Notes: generated by a model not told the origin, from the letters alone. Shown: positions 9,421-18,545, counted from the first letter of the stretch. The stretch is DNA of 64,000 nt from Paenibacillus sp. HW567 (GCF_000374185.1 NZ_KB910518.1:3109687-3173686), one strand, 5' to 3'. Program-made: numbers and translations.

Positions 9421-9641
9421 ATTACTCTCTCCATTGCGATAAATTTTATCGTTCGACTAATTAAAATTATGATACGACACTTTGTACAATTGTGCAATGA
9501 TAACGCTTCATTTTCCTTTCAAAATTTCTTTCAAAGGAAGAGAAAGCTATCTTTGTCTCTATCGTATCAAAAAGCGCGTGAAAAATCCAACATTCTTGAA
9601 AGATTTTCATTGTTTTTGCAGAAAAAACTTTCATTTTCGGA

Positions 9642-10094
9642 TTATTTGGCACATTCGGAGGATTGAACCGTCAATTGGGCAAGCCTGAGACCCGTTTCCT
9701 CCATCCAGCTACGGTCGGCAAGGTCCGCCGAAAAACGATAAACATCCAGCAATAAATCAATCCGCGCCTGTACCGCACTACGGATAGCCTCCTCCATTTC
9801 AGACAAACTTCCGGCAAAAAAACCGGAGGCAAAAATATCCTTGAGCACACTCGCCCACTCATTTCTCTCCGCAAAGGAAAGATGCTGCTTCGGCGGGATT
9901 TCCCCGAGCTCACTGAGCAGACTGCCCAGATCGCGTTTGATGAAAGGCAGCGGTTCATAACGGGCGCATTGCCCGCAGGTGTAGACAGGAACATGGGTGA
10001 TTTTGATCTTGGCGCTGTAGATCAGCGTATGCATATGTATGGTCATGATGCCGCCGCAGCCGCATGCCTTCTTCATTAAATTATTCTTATACAT
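9642..10094 (-). CDS. Small zinc-ribbon protein of unknown function
   Basis: About 150 residues. An N-terminal zinc-ribbon-like part has CGCGG near residue 12 and CGQC about 30 residues later, resembling YgiT-type fingers. A helical remainder without a recognised domain follows. I use the ATG at 10094, seven codons inside the longest frame, because GAGGTG lies just upstream; the ATG at 10115 is an alternative. It is transcribed toward ccpA with a 221-bp gap, so a shared transcript is possible but unproven. Function unknown. Confidence 0.7.
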   Translation of the reverse strand: MYKNNLMKKACGCGGIMTIHMHTLIYSAKIKITHVPVYTCGQCARYEPLPFIKRDLGSLLSELGEIPPKQHLSFAERNEWASVLKDIFASGFFAGSLSEMEEAIRSAVQARIDLLLDVYRFSADLADRSWMEETGLRLAQLTVQSSECAK

Positions 10095-10300
10095 CTTCCA
10101 CACCTCAGGCTTCATATTTAAAAAGCACCAGAACCCGCCGCTTCAATTGCTATATTCGACCTGCCCCCTCTAAATCCCTGCCGATTTGCATATAATGATT
10201 TATTTGGCAATTCATCTAAGGTTTGCATCCATGCAAGATGACTTCATATTTCAAATTTGATAGAATGGACGGAACCGATGATTCAAGAAGGAGCTGCTAA

Positions 10301-10828
10301 ATGATGAGATTATCCGGTAAGAAGGTCATAGCACTTGTAGACGACGAATTTGAAGATTTGGAGCTCTGGTACCCTGTGTACCGTGTAAGAGAGGAAGGGG
10401 CCGAAGTCCATTTGGCCGGATTGGAAAAAAACAAAACCTATGTCGGCAAATACGGCGTACCCGCCAAAGCCGAATATTCCTGGGACGAGCTAAGCGCCGC
10501 CGATTATGACGGCATCCTTGTTCCCGGAGGCTGGGCTCCCGACAAAATCCGCCGCTACGGCACTGTACTTAAGCTGATACAGGATTTCAATGCAGCCAAG
10601 AAGCCGATCGGGCAAATCTGCCATGCCGGCTGGGTGCTCATTTCGGCGAAAATTTTGAATGGTGTGACGGTAACGTCCACTCCGGGTATCCGTGATGACA
10701 TGGAAAATGCGGGAGCCATCTGGAAGGATGAAGCCGTCGTAACGGACGGCCACATTATCTCCGCCCGCCGCCCGCCGGACCTGCCGCCTTACGGTAAGGC
10801 ATTCTGCGATGCGCTCGCAGGCGAATAA
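10301..10828 (+). CDS. DJ-1/PfpI family protein (class I glutamine amidotransferase-like)
   Basis: 175 residues covering one DJ-1/PfpI domain. VIALVDDEFEDLELWYP at the start carries the conserved acid of the PfpI family, and YDGILVPGG is followed by the nucleophile elbow with Cys in GQICHAGW. HIISARRPPDLP near the end fits PfpI/YhbO proteins, implicated in stress resistance and deglycase or protease activity. AAGGAG precedes the ATG. The gene stands alone and ends in a strong terminator. The exact substrate cannot be inferred. Confidence 0.9.
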   Translation: MMRLSGKKVIALVDDEFEDLELWYPVYRVREEGAEVHLAGLEKNKTYVGKYGVPAKAEYSWDELSAADYDGILVPGGWAPDKIRRYGTVLKLIQDFNAAKKPIGQICHAGWVLISAKILNGVTVTSTPGIRDDMENAGAIWKDEAVVTDGHIISARRPPDLPPYGKAFCDALAGE

Positions 10829-10845
10829 ACGGCCGCAGCGTTATG

Positions 10846-10886
10846 AAGCCCTGCTCCTTCAGCTATGCTGAAGGGCAGGGCTTTTG
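10846..10886 (+). terminator. Terminator after the DJ-1/PfpI gene
   Basis: Stem AGCCCTGCTCCTTCAGC / GCTGAAGGGCAGGGCT (one bulge) followed by TTTT, 18 nt past the stop. Confidence 0.88.
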
Positions 10887-10901
10887 ATTGAATTCATGCG
10901 G

Positions 10902-12308
10902 CTATTCCCGGATAGTGAGAGAGGCCTTTTCTTTGATCGGATTGGGGTAGCTGATTATTTTGAAGGTTAGGGGCTGCGGCAAATTTTCTGTGCCCAAATT
11001 ATAGTAATACTTGTTTGGCTGATTTTTCTGGTTCGCAGAATCCCGATAAGATACTTGTAATGCGCCCAGCATAATCAGTGTATGAGTCTTGCCCGTTCCA
11101 TCCTTGACCGTTTGGTCTAACCCTACAGTCAGCGATTGTCCGCTTCTCTTTTCAATAGGCTGGTAATATTCCAGAACCATTCTGTGAACTGTTGTATCAA
11201 CGGAAATCCTCAGCCGATCATCCGGCCCCTTAATGATTTGCTTTTTGTCAGTGTCAACAATTAGCTCCTGTGCACTTTTATCAATTGCAATAATCCCGTC
11301 AATCTGGAGCTTCAACGGAGCCTTTGAAGTATTGTCGTTAGGAAACACCAAGGTTTCTCTACCGTCAAGAGTCAAGGTCTGTTTAGAATATAAACCCGAC
11401 AGATCATTGCCGCTGCCAAGTAAAATATGGGGCGAAACCAGCCCAAAGATCATCTTCGAATTGCCCGGGCTATAGTTAGTGTCCAGATAAATGCCTGTCG
11501 TTGAAATGTACGCACTCTTAATTTCTACGCTCTGGTCTGCTATGGATAAGGTTTTATCAATGTGAACGGTTTCCCCAGTATTGGCCAAAGCTTGCGTATC
11601 CAGGGTTAACGGTACCGATATTTCTGCTGTATAGCTTACTCTCTGGAGTGAAGAGCTTTCCTGCCATACCGTATCTTCAATTGCGGCTTTCACAGACAAC
11701 TCCTTAGGAAGCTCCATATAGTTCCTATCCCATGTCCAAATCACATAACCGCGTGTGACTCCGGGCTTGGCCTTCTGCTCATTCGAATAATTATTTCTCA
11801 TTGCCGGGTATACAGTATTTTTGTCAGTTAGTGCTACTCCATACGATTGCGCTTGCCGATTGTTGTTCTGCAATGAATATAATACAATAATCCCCTTCTG
11901 ATCAGCAGCAATGCCGTCTACAGTCAATGTATATCCGTTTTTCTCTGCCGAAGTGCCGTTAATCCGCTGCACCAGACCCGCATCAAGCGCCGAGGATACC
12001 GTAAGATTGCTGCCCACAGTAGTGCGGAACACCTCAAATTCACCCCAATTACGGCTTATGGCAAGCGGATTCTGCGCGTTTTGCTGTTTAGCCCGCTCAC
12101 CGATCCAGGGGAACGCAAACAGCAGCACGATAGCCAGCAAAGCCAGTACACCCAATGAGTATCGTCTGCCTGCCGGCATCCTGACGTGCCTTAAATTGAA
12201 CACACCACCGCGGATGGCCGCATTCAGCTTCACCTCCGACACCTCATCCGCCTCCAGAGACAGTTCATGAAAATAATCCTTCAACAGCCTTTCTTCACCT
12301 TGGTCCAT
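10902..12308 (-). CDS. Membrane-anchored DUF4179-type protein, probable anti-sigma factor
   Basis: 468 residues with one membrane segment at about 51-68. The roughly 50-residue cytoplasmic N-terminus resembles anti-sigma domains, and a large extracytoplasmic part is typical of DUF4179 proteins. Its start overlaps the end of the ECF sigma gene by 14 bases, so the two are translationally coupled. This arrangement in Firmicutes usually marks a sigma/anti-sigma pair. The inference is that the N-terminus sequesters the sigma factor and the outer domain senses an envelope signal. No catalytic motif seen. Confidence 0.85.
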   Translation of the reverse strand: MDQGEERLLKDYFHELSLEADEVSEVKLNAAIRGGVFNLRHVRMPAGRRYSLGVLALLAIVLLFAFPWIGERAKQQNAQNPLAISRNWGEFEVFRTTVGSNLTVSSALDAGLVQRINGTSAEKNGYTLTVDGIAADQKGIIVLYSLQNNNRQAQSYGVALTDKNTVYPAMRNNYSNEQKAKPGVTRGYVIWTWDRNYMELPKELSVKAAIEDTVWQESSSLQRVSYTAEISVPLTLDTQALANTGETVHIDKTLSIADQSVEIKSAYISTTGIYLDTNYSPGNSKMIFGLVSPHILLGSGNDLSGLYSKQTLTLDGRETLVFPNDNTSKAPLKLQIDGIIAIDKSAQELIVDTDKKQIIKGPDDRLRISVDTTVHRMVLEYYQPIEKRSGQSLTVGLDQTVKDGTGKTHTLIMLGALQVSYRDSANQKNQPNKYYYNLGTENLPQPLTFKIISYPNPIKEKASLTIRE

Positions 12309-12834
12309 CCTGCAGTTCTCCCTTCAATTTCATGTTGTCCCTTAGCTGCTTCAGCCCTTTATTCAGCCAGGTTTTGATCGTCCCTTCCGGCCGGCCCAGC
12401 ACTTCGGCGATTTCGGCCACCGTCATATCCCGGTAATACTTCAGCACAAGCACCTGGCGGTATTTCAGCTTCACCCCATCCAGCGCCTGCTCCATATCCA
12501 GCTTGCGGTCGCTTGTCATCTCCACAATTCCGCTGCCTGCACCGCCGGCTTCTGCTGCAACGATTCTTTTTCTGCGTCCCAGTTCATCCTTGCAGCAATT
12601 GATCAGAATACGCGTCAGCCAAGGTGCGAACCGCTCCGGGTCCTTCAGGCTTTTACGTTTAACCCAGGCCCGGTATGTAGCTTCCTGCAGCACTTCGAGC
12701 GCATCCGCTTCCCTTCGCAGGTAGCTGTATGCTATCCCGTAGAGCACTTTTTTCTGCTGCGATACAAGCGCGATAAACGTCTGTTCTTCTTCATCCGCAG
12801 TCTGCACCCGTTCGCCTTCCCAAAGATTCTCCAT
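12295..12834 (-). CDS. ECF-type RNA polymerase sigma factor
   Basis: 179 residues with a sigma-70 region 2 (QKKVLYGIAYSYLRREADALEV, about 27-50, then WLTRILIN) and a region 4 helix-turn-helix (YRDMTVAEIAEVLGR, EGTIKTWLNKGLKQL, about 133-168). No region 1 or 3 is present, as expected for group IV sigma factors. It is coupled to the downstream DUF4179 membrane protein. Target promoters cannot be read from here; autoregulation is the family norm. Confidence 0.93.
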   Translation of the reverse strand: MENLWEGERVQTADEEEQTFIALVSQQKKVLYGIAYSYLRREADALEVLQEATYRAWVKRKSLKDPERFAPWLTRILINCCKDELGRRKRIVAAEAGGAGSGIVEMTSDRKLDMEQALDGVKLKYRQVLVLKYYRDMTVAEIAEVLGRPEGTIKTWLNKGLKQLRDNMKLKGELQDGPR

Positions 12835-12924
12835 GCTTCGTTTTTGCCCCCTCTCTGCTCTTTTTTCGAGCTTCTATATGTACTGACTGGATTTGCGGCC
12901 AAACGGTTTTACTTTTTTACAATT

Positions 12925-12950
12925 TAAAAAACCCGGCGAAATCGCCGGGC
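12925..12950 (-). terminator. Terminator of the ptsI operon
   Basis: Minus strand CCCGGCGATTTCGCCGGG followed by TTTTTTAAATT, just past the ptsI stop. Confidence 0.93.
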
Positions 12951-12987
12951 CCTCTGCTGATCAATTCAAATATGCTCTCTTGCAGCT

Positions 12988-14751
12988 TTAAGAGGTTTTT
13001 TCCTTGGACTCTCCGGTTCCGAGCGAAATTCCGCTGCGTTTGGCAAAGGCACTAAGCTGCTCCTCCGTCTCCAGGCTTGTCCGGTTACGGAAGCATAACT
13101 TGGCAGTCTCTTTGGCGGTGGAAGCCAGTGTGTTGAGCGCACGGTGCTTCACCTTCAGCAGCGCCTGCGGCGACATGCTGAGATCGCTGATTCCCAGCTC
13201 CAGCCACAGCGGCAGGGAACGCTCATCCCCGGCCATTTCCCCGCATACGCTGATATCAATGCCCACGCTCCGCGCCGCCTCCACCGTCATGCGGATCATC
13301 CGCAGCACCGCCGGATGATAAGGATGGTACATATGGGCGATCTGTTCGTTCATCCGGTCAACCGCCAGCACATACTGAACAAGGTCGTTAGTGCCAATGC
13401 TGAAAAAGTCCACTTCCTCTGCCAGCAGATCAGCGATCATAACGGCAGCCGGAACCTCAATCATAATGCCCACCGGCATATTGCGGTTGTATGGGATTCC
13501 CCGCTGATCCAGTTCCTCCTTGACCTCGTTCAGCACAGCCTTGGCTGACTGCACTTCCTCAACGGACGAAATCATCGGGAACATCAGTTTCATATTTCCG
13601 TAATGGCTGGCCCGCAGAATGGCGGTAATCTGGGTTTTGAACATGTCCTTACGGTCCAGGCTGATGCGGATCGCCCGGTAGCCGAGGAACGGATTCTGCT
13701 CTTCAGGCAACTGGAAATAATCCAGATGCTTATCCCCCCCGATATCGAGCGTGCGGATGACCACCGTCTCATTCCCTACTTTTTCGGCTACAAGCTTGTA
13801 GACTTCGAACTGCTCTTCTTCTGTAGGGAAGGAGCTGCGGTCCATGTACAAAAATTCCGTGCGGAACAGCCCGACACCCTGCGCCCCGTATTTCAGCGCC
13901 ATATCCAGCTCCTTCACGGAGCTGATATTGCCGGCCAGCCGCAGCGGCACGCCATCCTTCGTAATGGCTTCCACAGTGGCCAGCAGCTCCAACTGTTCTT
14001 TTTTGCGCTGCTGCTTTGCACGTCTGGAGGTGTAATCCTTCAGCGTCAGCTCGTCCGGGGTCAGCAGCACCAGTCCGGCATCGCCATCTATAACCAGGAG
14101 GTCTCCGGTCTGAATCGGGGTCGACAACTTATTCTCCAGGCCAGCTACGAGCGGAATGCCCAGGGCACGGGCCATTATGGATGAATGTGAAGTTTTGCCG
14201 CCCATCATGGTAACAATGCCAAGCACGTAGGTTGGATTCAAATGGGCTAACTGGGATGGAGACAGCTCCTTGGCTACAAGAATATAAGGCTGCGTATCGG
14301 ATGGCAGAGTAACCTCCGGCGCACCCAGCAGATGCTTCAGCAGACGGTTGCCGACATCCTTGATATCGACCGCCCGCTCTTTCATATATTCATCGTCCAG
14401 CAGATCAAACATCGCTACAAAATGATCAATGGCCTCTTTGACCGCCACCTCAGCCGCTTTGTATTGACGTTCGATAATGCCGCGGATTTCGCTCATGAAC
14501 ACCGGATCATCCAGAATCGCCAGATGAGCGTCGAAAATGCTGGATTCCTCCGGCCCGACGACCTCCCTGAATTCTTTTTTGATGAACTCGATCTCATCTT
14601 TCGAGGTGCGAATACCTTCGTACAAACGTTCAAACTCCTTGGCCAGATCTACTGGATTCACCTGCGTATCCGGGAGGCTCCATTCCCAGTTCGGCAAGAC
14701 AAAGGCCTTCCCGATGGCTACACCTGTTGCGGCGCCTATGCCTTGTATCAT
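12988..14751 (-). CDS. ptsI: Phosphoenolpyruvate-protein phosphotransferase (PTS enzyme I)
   Basis: Transfers phosphate from PEP to HPr, the first step of the sugar phosphotransferase system. The 587-residue protein has the phosphorylated His189 in GGKTSHSSIMARALGIP and the PEP-binding barrel with LFRTEFLYMDR and SIGTNDLVQY. The active-site Cys lies in the DISVCGEMAGD segment. Its ATG overlaps the EIICBA stop in ATGA, so it is translationally coupled downstream. No ptsH (HPr) gene is present in this operon or window, unlike the usual ptsH-ptsI order. Confidence 0.96.
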   Translation of the reverse strand: MIQGIGAATGVAIGKAFVLPNWEWSLPDTQVNPVDLAKEFERLYEGIRTSKDEIEFIKKEFREVVGPEESSIFDAHLAILDDPVFMSEIRGIIERQYKAAEVAVKEAIDHFVAMFDLLDDEYMKERAVDIKDVGNRLLKHLLGAPEVTLPSDTQPYILVAKELSPSQLAHLNPTYVLGIVTMMGGKTSHSSIMARALGIPLVAGLENKLSTPIQTGDLLVIDGDAGLVLLTPDELTLKDYTSRRAKQQRKKEQLELLATVEAITKDGVPLRLAGNISSVKELDMALKYGAQGVGLFRTEFLYMDRSSFPTEEEQFEVYKLVAEKVGNETVVIRTLDIGGDKHLDYFQLPEEQNPFLGYRAIRISLDRKDMFKTQITAILRASHYGNMKLMFPMISSVEEVQSAKAVLNEVKEELDQRGIPYNRNMPVGIMIEVPAAVMIADLLAEEVDFFSIGTNDLVQYVLAVDRMNEQIAHMYHPYHPAVLRMIRMTVEAARSVGIDISVCGEMAGDERSLPLWLELGISDLSMSPQALLKVKHRALNTLASTAKETAKLCFRNRTSLETEEQLSAFAKRSGISLGTGESKEKTS

Positions 14752-16634
14752 GCTTCAATCCCTCCAACATTGCTTTCATGTAACACTACGGACATCACCG
14801 AAGACTGTCCTTTTTTCACATTTTTAAATGGACCATAGCTCCAGGATTTCACACGGTCCGGGTTCGTAATGACCATCGGCGTAGCGAGTGAAGCTGCATG
14901 ATCACGCAAAAAGTTCAAGTCGAACCGCACGAGCAATTGCCCCGGCTCCACACTGTCCCCTTCCTTCACAAGCGCCTCAAACGGCCCTTTGAGCTGCGAA
15001 GTGTCAATCCCTATATGCATAAGCACCTCCAGCCCCTCGGGTGTGGAAATGCCCACCGCGTGCATTGTAGGGTATACGTGCATGACCTTACCGAATACCG
15101 GGGAGACGAGCTCTCCCTTTTCCGGGAAAAAAGCCACCCCGTCGCCCACCAGCTTCGCCGCAAAAATATGGTCCGGCACCTCTTCAATCGGCAGCATCCG
15201 GCCCTGCATCGGTGAACTGAACAGCACCTGAGGCAGATCGCGGAGCAGCAGCTTGTTAATCTCCTCCCGGATCAGCTCCGAATACGTGCCGAATACCACC
15301 TGCACATTCCCGCCGCCGAGCTTAATAATGCCTGCCGAACCGAGGCCTTTGAGCGCCCCTGTATCTATCTCCCGGTCATTGTGAACCGTTAATCTCAATC
15401 GGGTGATGCAGGCCTGCACCTGCACAATATTTTCCTTGCCGCCCAGCGCTTCAAGAATCAGCGGAGCCTGATAAGGAATGTTGCCCGCCCAATCGCCCAG
15501 CTCCGAGCCCTCCTCACGTCCGGGGGTAGGAATCTGAAAGCGGCGGATCGCCCAGCGGAATATATTGTAATAAATAATGCCATAGCCAATGCCGATCGGG
15601 ATCAGCAGCCAGGCCCGCTGGGACAGATGCATATTGAGGAAAAAGTCAATCGCCCCCGCCGAATAGGAAAAGCCGTGATGAATGCCGAGCGCATAGGTCA
15701 GCACCATCGCCAGGCCGGACATGACCACATGCAGCGCGAACAAATAAGGCGAAGCGAACAGAAAAGCGAACTCAATCTGCTCCGAGACACCGGTCAGGAA
15801 GCAGACCAATGCGGCGCGTACAAACGTTTTCTTGATCTTAGGCTTCAAATCCTCGCGCGCTTCCTGAATGATAGCAAATGCAATTGCTGGCAGGGCGAAC
15901 ATCATAATCGGGAACAGTCCCGCCATAAATATGCCCGCTGTAGGATCTCCGGCAAAAAAACGCGGCAAATCCCCCTGCACAACCGCGCTGCCGTCAGGTG
16001 TCGTAAAGGTTCCCAATTGGAACCAGAACACATTATTAAGAATATGATGCAGGCCGAACGCCGTAAGCACCCTGTACAGGACCCCATATATAAAAACCCC
16101 GTAGCCGCCGGTAGCCTGTATATCGCGGAACAGAATGTCGAGGCCATGCTGAAGCACAGGCGACAGCCCGAGCATTACCCAGGCGAACAGGGCCGAGAAC
16201 AGCCCCATAAACAGCAAAACAAAACGCGACCCTCCAAAAAACTGGATCGCCTCCGGAAGCTTGATATTTTTGAACCGGTTATGCGCCACACCGGCGACGA
16301 TCCCCAGTATAATTCCGATTAGTGTTGCAGGCTGTACCGCCCCGTCTCCCATATTGGAAACAATCCGGTCATAAGTGAACATTCCTGCGAGCGCCGCCAT
16401 ACCCGCCGGTCCGGCCTGATTGGACAGCCCCCACGCCACACCGACAGCAAACAAATAAGGCATGAAATAAAAAATCCCCTGCCCCGCGTAAGTAGTCACT
16501 TCGGATACCGAAGAAAGTCCCCATGCAGACCACGGCAAGCTGCCGAGACTCAGCAAAATAGCCGCCGCCGGAAGCACCATGGTAGGAAGCATAATGGCTC
16601 TGCCCAACTGCTGCAAAGATCCGAGCCAATTCAA
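14748..16634 (-). CDS. PTS transporter subunit EIICBA (N-acetylglucosamine/glucose family)
   Basis: Membrane sugar permease-kinase of 628 residues with the full IIC-IIB-IIA fusion. The multi-spanning IIC (about 1-370) contains GLHHILNNVFWF and GDPTAGIFMAGLFPIMMFALPA. IIB has the phosphorylated Cys409 in QACITRLRL, and IIA has His540 in MHIGIDTSQLKG. The IIC motifs resemble NagP/NagE (N-acetylglucosamine) more than PtsG, but glucose cannot be excluded. The start is TTG at 16634, after GGAGAGG. It is followed by ptsI in one operon. Confidence 0.92.
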   Translation of the reverse strand: MNWLGSLQQLGRAIMLPTMVLPAAAILLSLGSLPWSAWGLSSVSEVTTYAGQGIFYFMPYLFAVGVAWGLSNQAGPAGMAALAGMFTYDRIVSNMGDGAVQPATLIGIILGIVAGVAHNRFKNIKLPEAIQFFGGSRFVLLFMGLFSALFAWVMLGLSPVLQHGLDILFRDIQATGGYGVFIYGVLYRVLTAFGLHHILNNVFWFQLGTFTTPDGSAVVQGDLPRFFAGDPTAGIFMAGLFPIMMFALPAIAFAIIQEAREDLKPKIKKTFVRAALVCFLTGVSEQIEFAFLFASPYLFALHVVMSGLAMVLTYALGIHHGFSYSAGAIDFFLNMHLSQRAWLLIPIGIGYGIIYYNIFRWAIRRFQIPTPGREEGSELGDWAGNIPYQAPLILEALGGKENIVQVQACITRLRLTVHNDREIDTGALKGLGSAGIIKLGGGNVQVVFGTYSELIREEINKLLLRDLPQVLFSSPMQGRMLPIEEVPDHIFAAKLVGDGVAFFPEKGELVSPVFGKVMHVYPTMHAVGISTPEGLEVLMHIGIDTSQLKGPFEALVKEGDSVEPGQLLVRFDLNFLRDHAASLATPMVITNPDRVKSWSYGPFKNVKKGQSSVMSVVLHESNVGGIEA

Positions 16635-16866
16635 GGTGACCCTCTCCTTTCATTCTATATTGAATGGTAAGCGCTGCGGTGCTTTTTGTCAAAAGATTCT
16701 GGTTACAAATTAACCCGCTAAGTCAGAAATATTAGTTGAAAAGCCGTCGCTAATTCAGCGATCTTCCTATGCACAACCCACTTTGACTTTTACGCCAATA
16801 TTCCCGCTTCACTCAGACCACTCTAGTGTATTTTGTGCATCAGATTGTCTGCTTAACAGCTCAAAA

Positions 16867-17008
16867 TAACAATCTGCTGCACTTCATACAGTAGATTTTT
16901 GGTAATCAGCCTAAAATGGAGACTATTCCGATATTCTACTGCGCAAAGTGCAACAGAAACCTTTTTAAGCACATATTCAATAAATTCTGTTGCACAGAAT
17001 GCAATCAA
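16867..17008. repeat. Three degenerate copies of a short palindromic intergenic repeat
   Basis: The 405-bp gap between the EIICBA start and the next gene has no ORF. It holds three related palindromes: AATCTGCTG...CAGTAGATT (16871-16897), TTCTACTGCGC...GTGCAACAGAA (16934-16957) and ATTCTGTTGCACAGAATGCAAT (16984-17005). All share a TTCTGTTGCAC-like half-site. They look like copies of a dispersed small repeat; function unknown. Confidence 0.55.
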
Positions 17009-17039
17009 GTAGCGCTGCAGCCACTTTTAAAGCGATACA

Positions 17040-17708
17040 TTACCATACCTGATCAGCATGCATAGGCTTCACCTCATAGTACCTGACGCCCCTCCCACCA
17101 GCAATAGGGTGAAGAAACCCCTTATCACTAAGCGATTGCAGCAGCCTCCGTGCCGTCCGAAAGTTAATTTGGAAATGGTCGCACACATCCTTGGGGCGGA
17201 GCGGCCTGCCTTGACGCCAGGCAAGACGGAGCACTTCCTTTTCCTCTGACAATATGTCCTTTACGGCTGTCTTTCTGGCTAAATATGGCGCGAGTGCAAG
17301 CTGCAGCAGCATCCGGCATACCTCCGGGCGCTGCTGAATATCATCAAAGGAAAAATGTAGCATCCTCCACCCCATTCCGGTCAGAAAGGTATCGCGGTTC
17401 AGGGCATAGCTGAATTTCTCACGGTCCATGTCCTTAATATGGCTCTGGAAGCCATCGCATTCGATCCCGAAACGGCCGCCGCTTGCAGGCAGAAACGCAA
17501 AATCCAAGAATTGCGACTTCCGGTTCCAATCCAGCACTTCGTATTCCGGGTGCAAATGCTCCAGCGACTCAAACAGCGGCCACCATACATTCTGCAAAAA
17601 TAGCTTCTCGGCGTAATTGTGCTCCCTCAGCAGCCTTCCTCTGCGTTCACCTGTCCGTTCGCCCGTATGATGTTCGATGAAAATGCTGTGTGCTTCCTCA
17701 AATCCCAT
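17040..17708 (-). CDS. Putative nuclease-fold protein with C-terminal winged helix
   Basis: 222 residues from the ATG at 17708, preceded by GGGAGGG; the frame is open upstream but lacks a comparable ribosome site. The middle part (DFAFLPASGGRFGIECDGFQ, then SH) resembles the DUF559/VSR-type restriction-endonuclease fold, with Asp, Glu-x-Asp and Gln residues in the expected order. The last 60 residues (RPLRPKDVCDHFQI, RTARRLLQSLSDKGFL) look like a winged-helix DNA-binding domain. The role is unknown; a DNA-repair or restriction-related function is possible. The fold assignment is inference from motifs. Confidence 0.6.
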   Translation of the reverse strand: MGFEEAHSIFIEHHTGERTGERRGRLLREHNYAEKLFLQNVWWPLFESLEHLHPEYEVLDWNRKSQFLDFAFLPASGGRFGIECDGFQSHIKDMDREKFSYALNRDTFLTGMGWRMLHFSFDDIQQRPEVCRMLLQLALAPYLARKTAVKDILSEEKEVLRLAWRQGRPLRPKDVCDHFQINFRTARRLLQSLSDKGFLHPIAGGRGVRYYEVKPMHADQVW

Positions 17709-17730
17709 ATTTGTTCCCTCCCGGTAAAAT

Positions 17731-17776
17731 AAAAAGAACGCCCTGCTCCAGATCAAACTGGAGTACAGGACGTTCT
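17731..17776 (-). terminator. Terminator-like hairpin upstream of the nuclease-like gene
   Basis: Minus strand GAACGTCCTGTACTCCAG / CTGGAGCAGGGCGTTC, then TTTTTATTTT. It would end transcripts coming from the CoA-binding protein gene at 18434-18000. Confidence 0.75.
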
Positions 17777-17890
17777 TCGTCTGCGTTAAGTATAGCAACG
17801 CGGTCCGGTAAAATCTACTGCTCGGCGAAAATCGCCCAGCCGCGCCTACAGCCGGAAGTTCCGCGCCGCTACACGGGGGAACAAGCAGTA

Positions 17891-17945
17891 GGGTTCCGGG
17901 GTTCCGGGGTTCCGGGGTTCCGGGGTTCCGGGGTTCCGGGGTTCC
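17891..17945. repeat. 8-bp tandem repeat (GGGTTCCG), 6.9 copies
   Basis: Perfect head-to-tail repeat of GGGTTCCG in the non-coding gap after the CoA-binding protein gene. The unit is not a multiple of three, and the open frames crossing it look like artefacts of the repeat. Confidence 0.95.
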
Positions 17946-17999
17946 ATGTGTTCAGTCTTCCAGCGTTCCAAAAGGGCCGGAACGCCGGCCGCCAGTCCC

Positions 18000-18434
18000 T
18001 TACCCCCGGCGGCGGTCCTTCATCGTGATCGCTTCCTCGACCTTGATGCAGCGGTCCATGATCGCGATCATGCCGTGCTCGGCGGCGATATCGGCAGCCT
18101 CCTGGCTGACGATGCCCTGCTGGAGCCACAGGACACGCGCACCGATATCGGCCGCTTCCTGGGCAACCGCTTCGCAGAATTCACTGCGGCGGAACACATT
18201 CACAATATCCACCGGCTCAGGAATTTCCGCGAGACTGTGGTAGCATTTTTCACCCAGAATCTCACCGTCCACCGAAGGGTTGACCGGAATAATCCGGTAG
18301 CCCCGGCTCTGCATGGCACCTGCTACCATATAAGAAGTGCGGTCTGTTTTGTCGGAGAGTCCGACCACCGCTATATTGCCCGCAGCAGCTAGAATGTCTC
18401 CAATCTGCTCCCGGCTTGGGTTCTCAAAGCTCAT
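18000..18434 (-). CDS. CoA-binding (Rossmann-fold) domain protein, YccU type
   Basis: 144 residues from the ATG at 18434, preceded by AAAGGGGA. A single CoA-binding domain spans most of the protein: NIAVVGLSDKTDRTSYMVA, YRIIPVNP, VDIVNVFRRSEF, GARVLWLQQGI and the terminal GMIAIMDRCIKVE. It resembles the N-terminal domain of succinyl-CoA synthetase alpha subunits, found alone in many bacteria. The physiological role is not established. It stands alone upstream of the GGGTTCCG repeat. Confidence 0.9.
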   Translation of the reverse strand: MSFENPSREQIGDILAAAGNIAVVGLSDKTDRTSYMVAGAMQSRGYRIIPVNPSVDGEILGEKCYHSLAEIPEPVDIVNVFRRSEFCEAVAQEAADIGARVLWLQQGIVSQEAADIAAEHGMIAIMDRCIKVEEAITMKDRRRG

Positions 18435-18545
18435 GTGTATTTCCCCTTTCCGTGTATAGTGCATATAATTATTTACTACTACATCATACAGCGGAGCGCA
18501 GGAAGTTCCAAATTCGCGAGTCTCCCCCCAATGGAACACGATTCT

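Noticed and set aside
16867-17008. Possible CRISPR-like array because of three similar short repeats
   Set aside because: The repeats are diverged palindromes at uneven spacing, and no cas genes are near. No CRISPR array was seen anywhere in the window.
17690-18129. Pro/Gly-repeat proteins read on both strands across the GGGTTCCG repeat
   Set aside because: Products of an 8-bp tandem repeat read in several frames; no ribosome site, and they overlap real genes.
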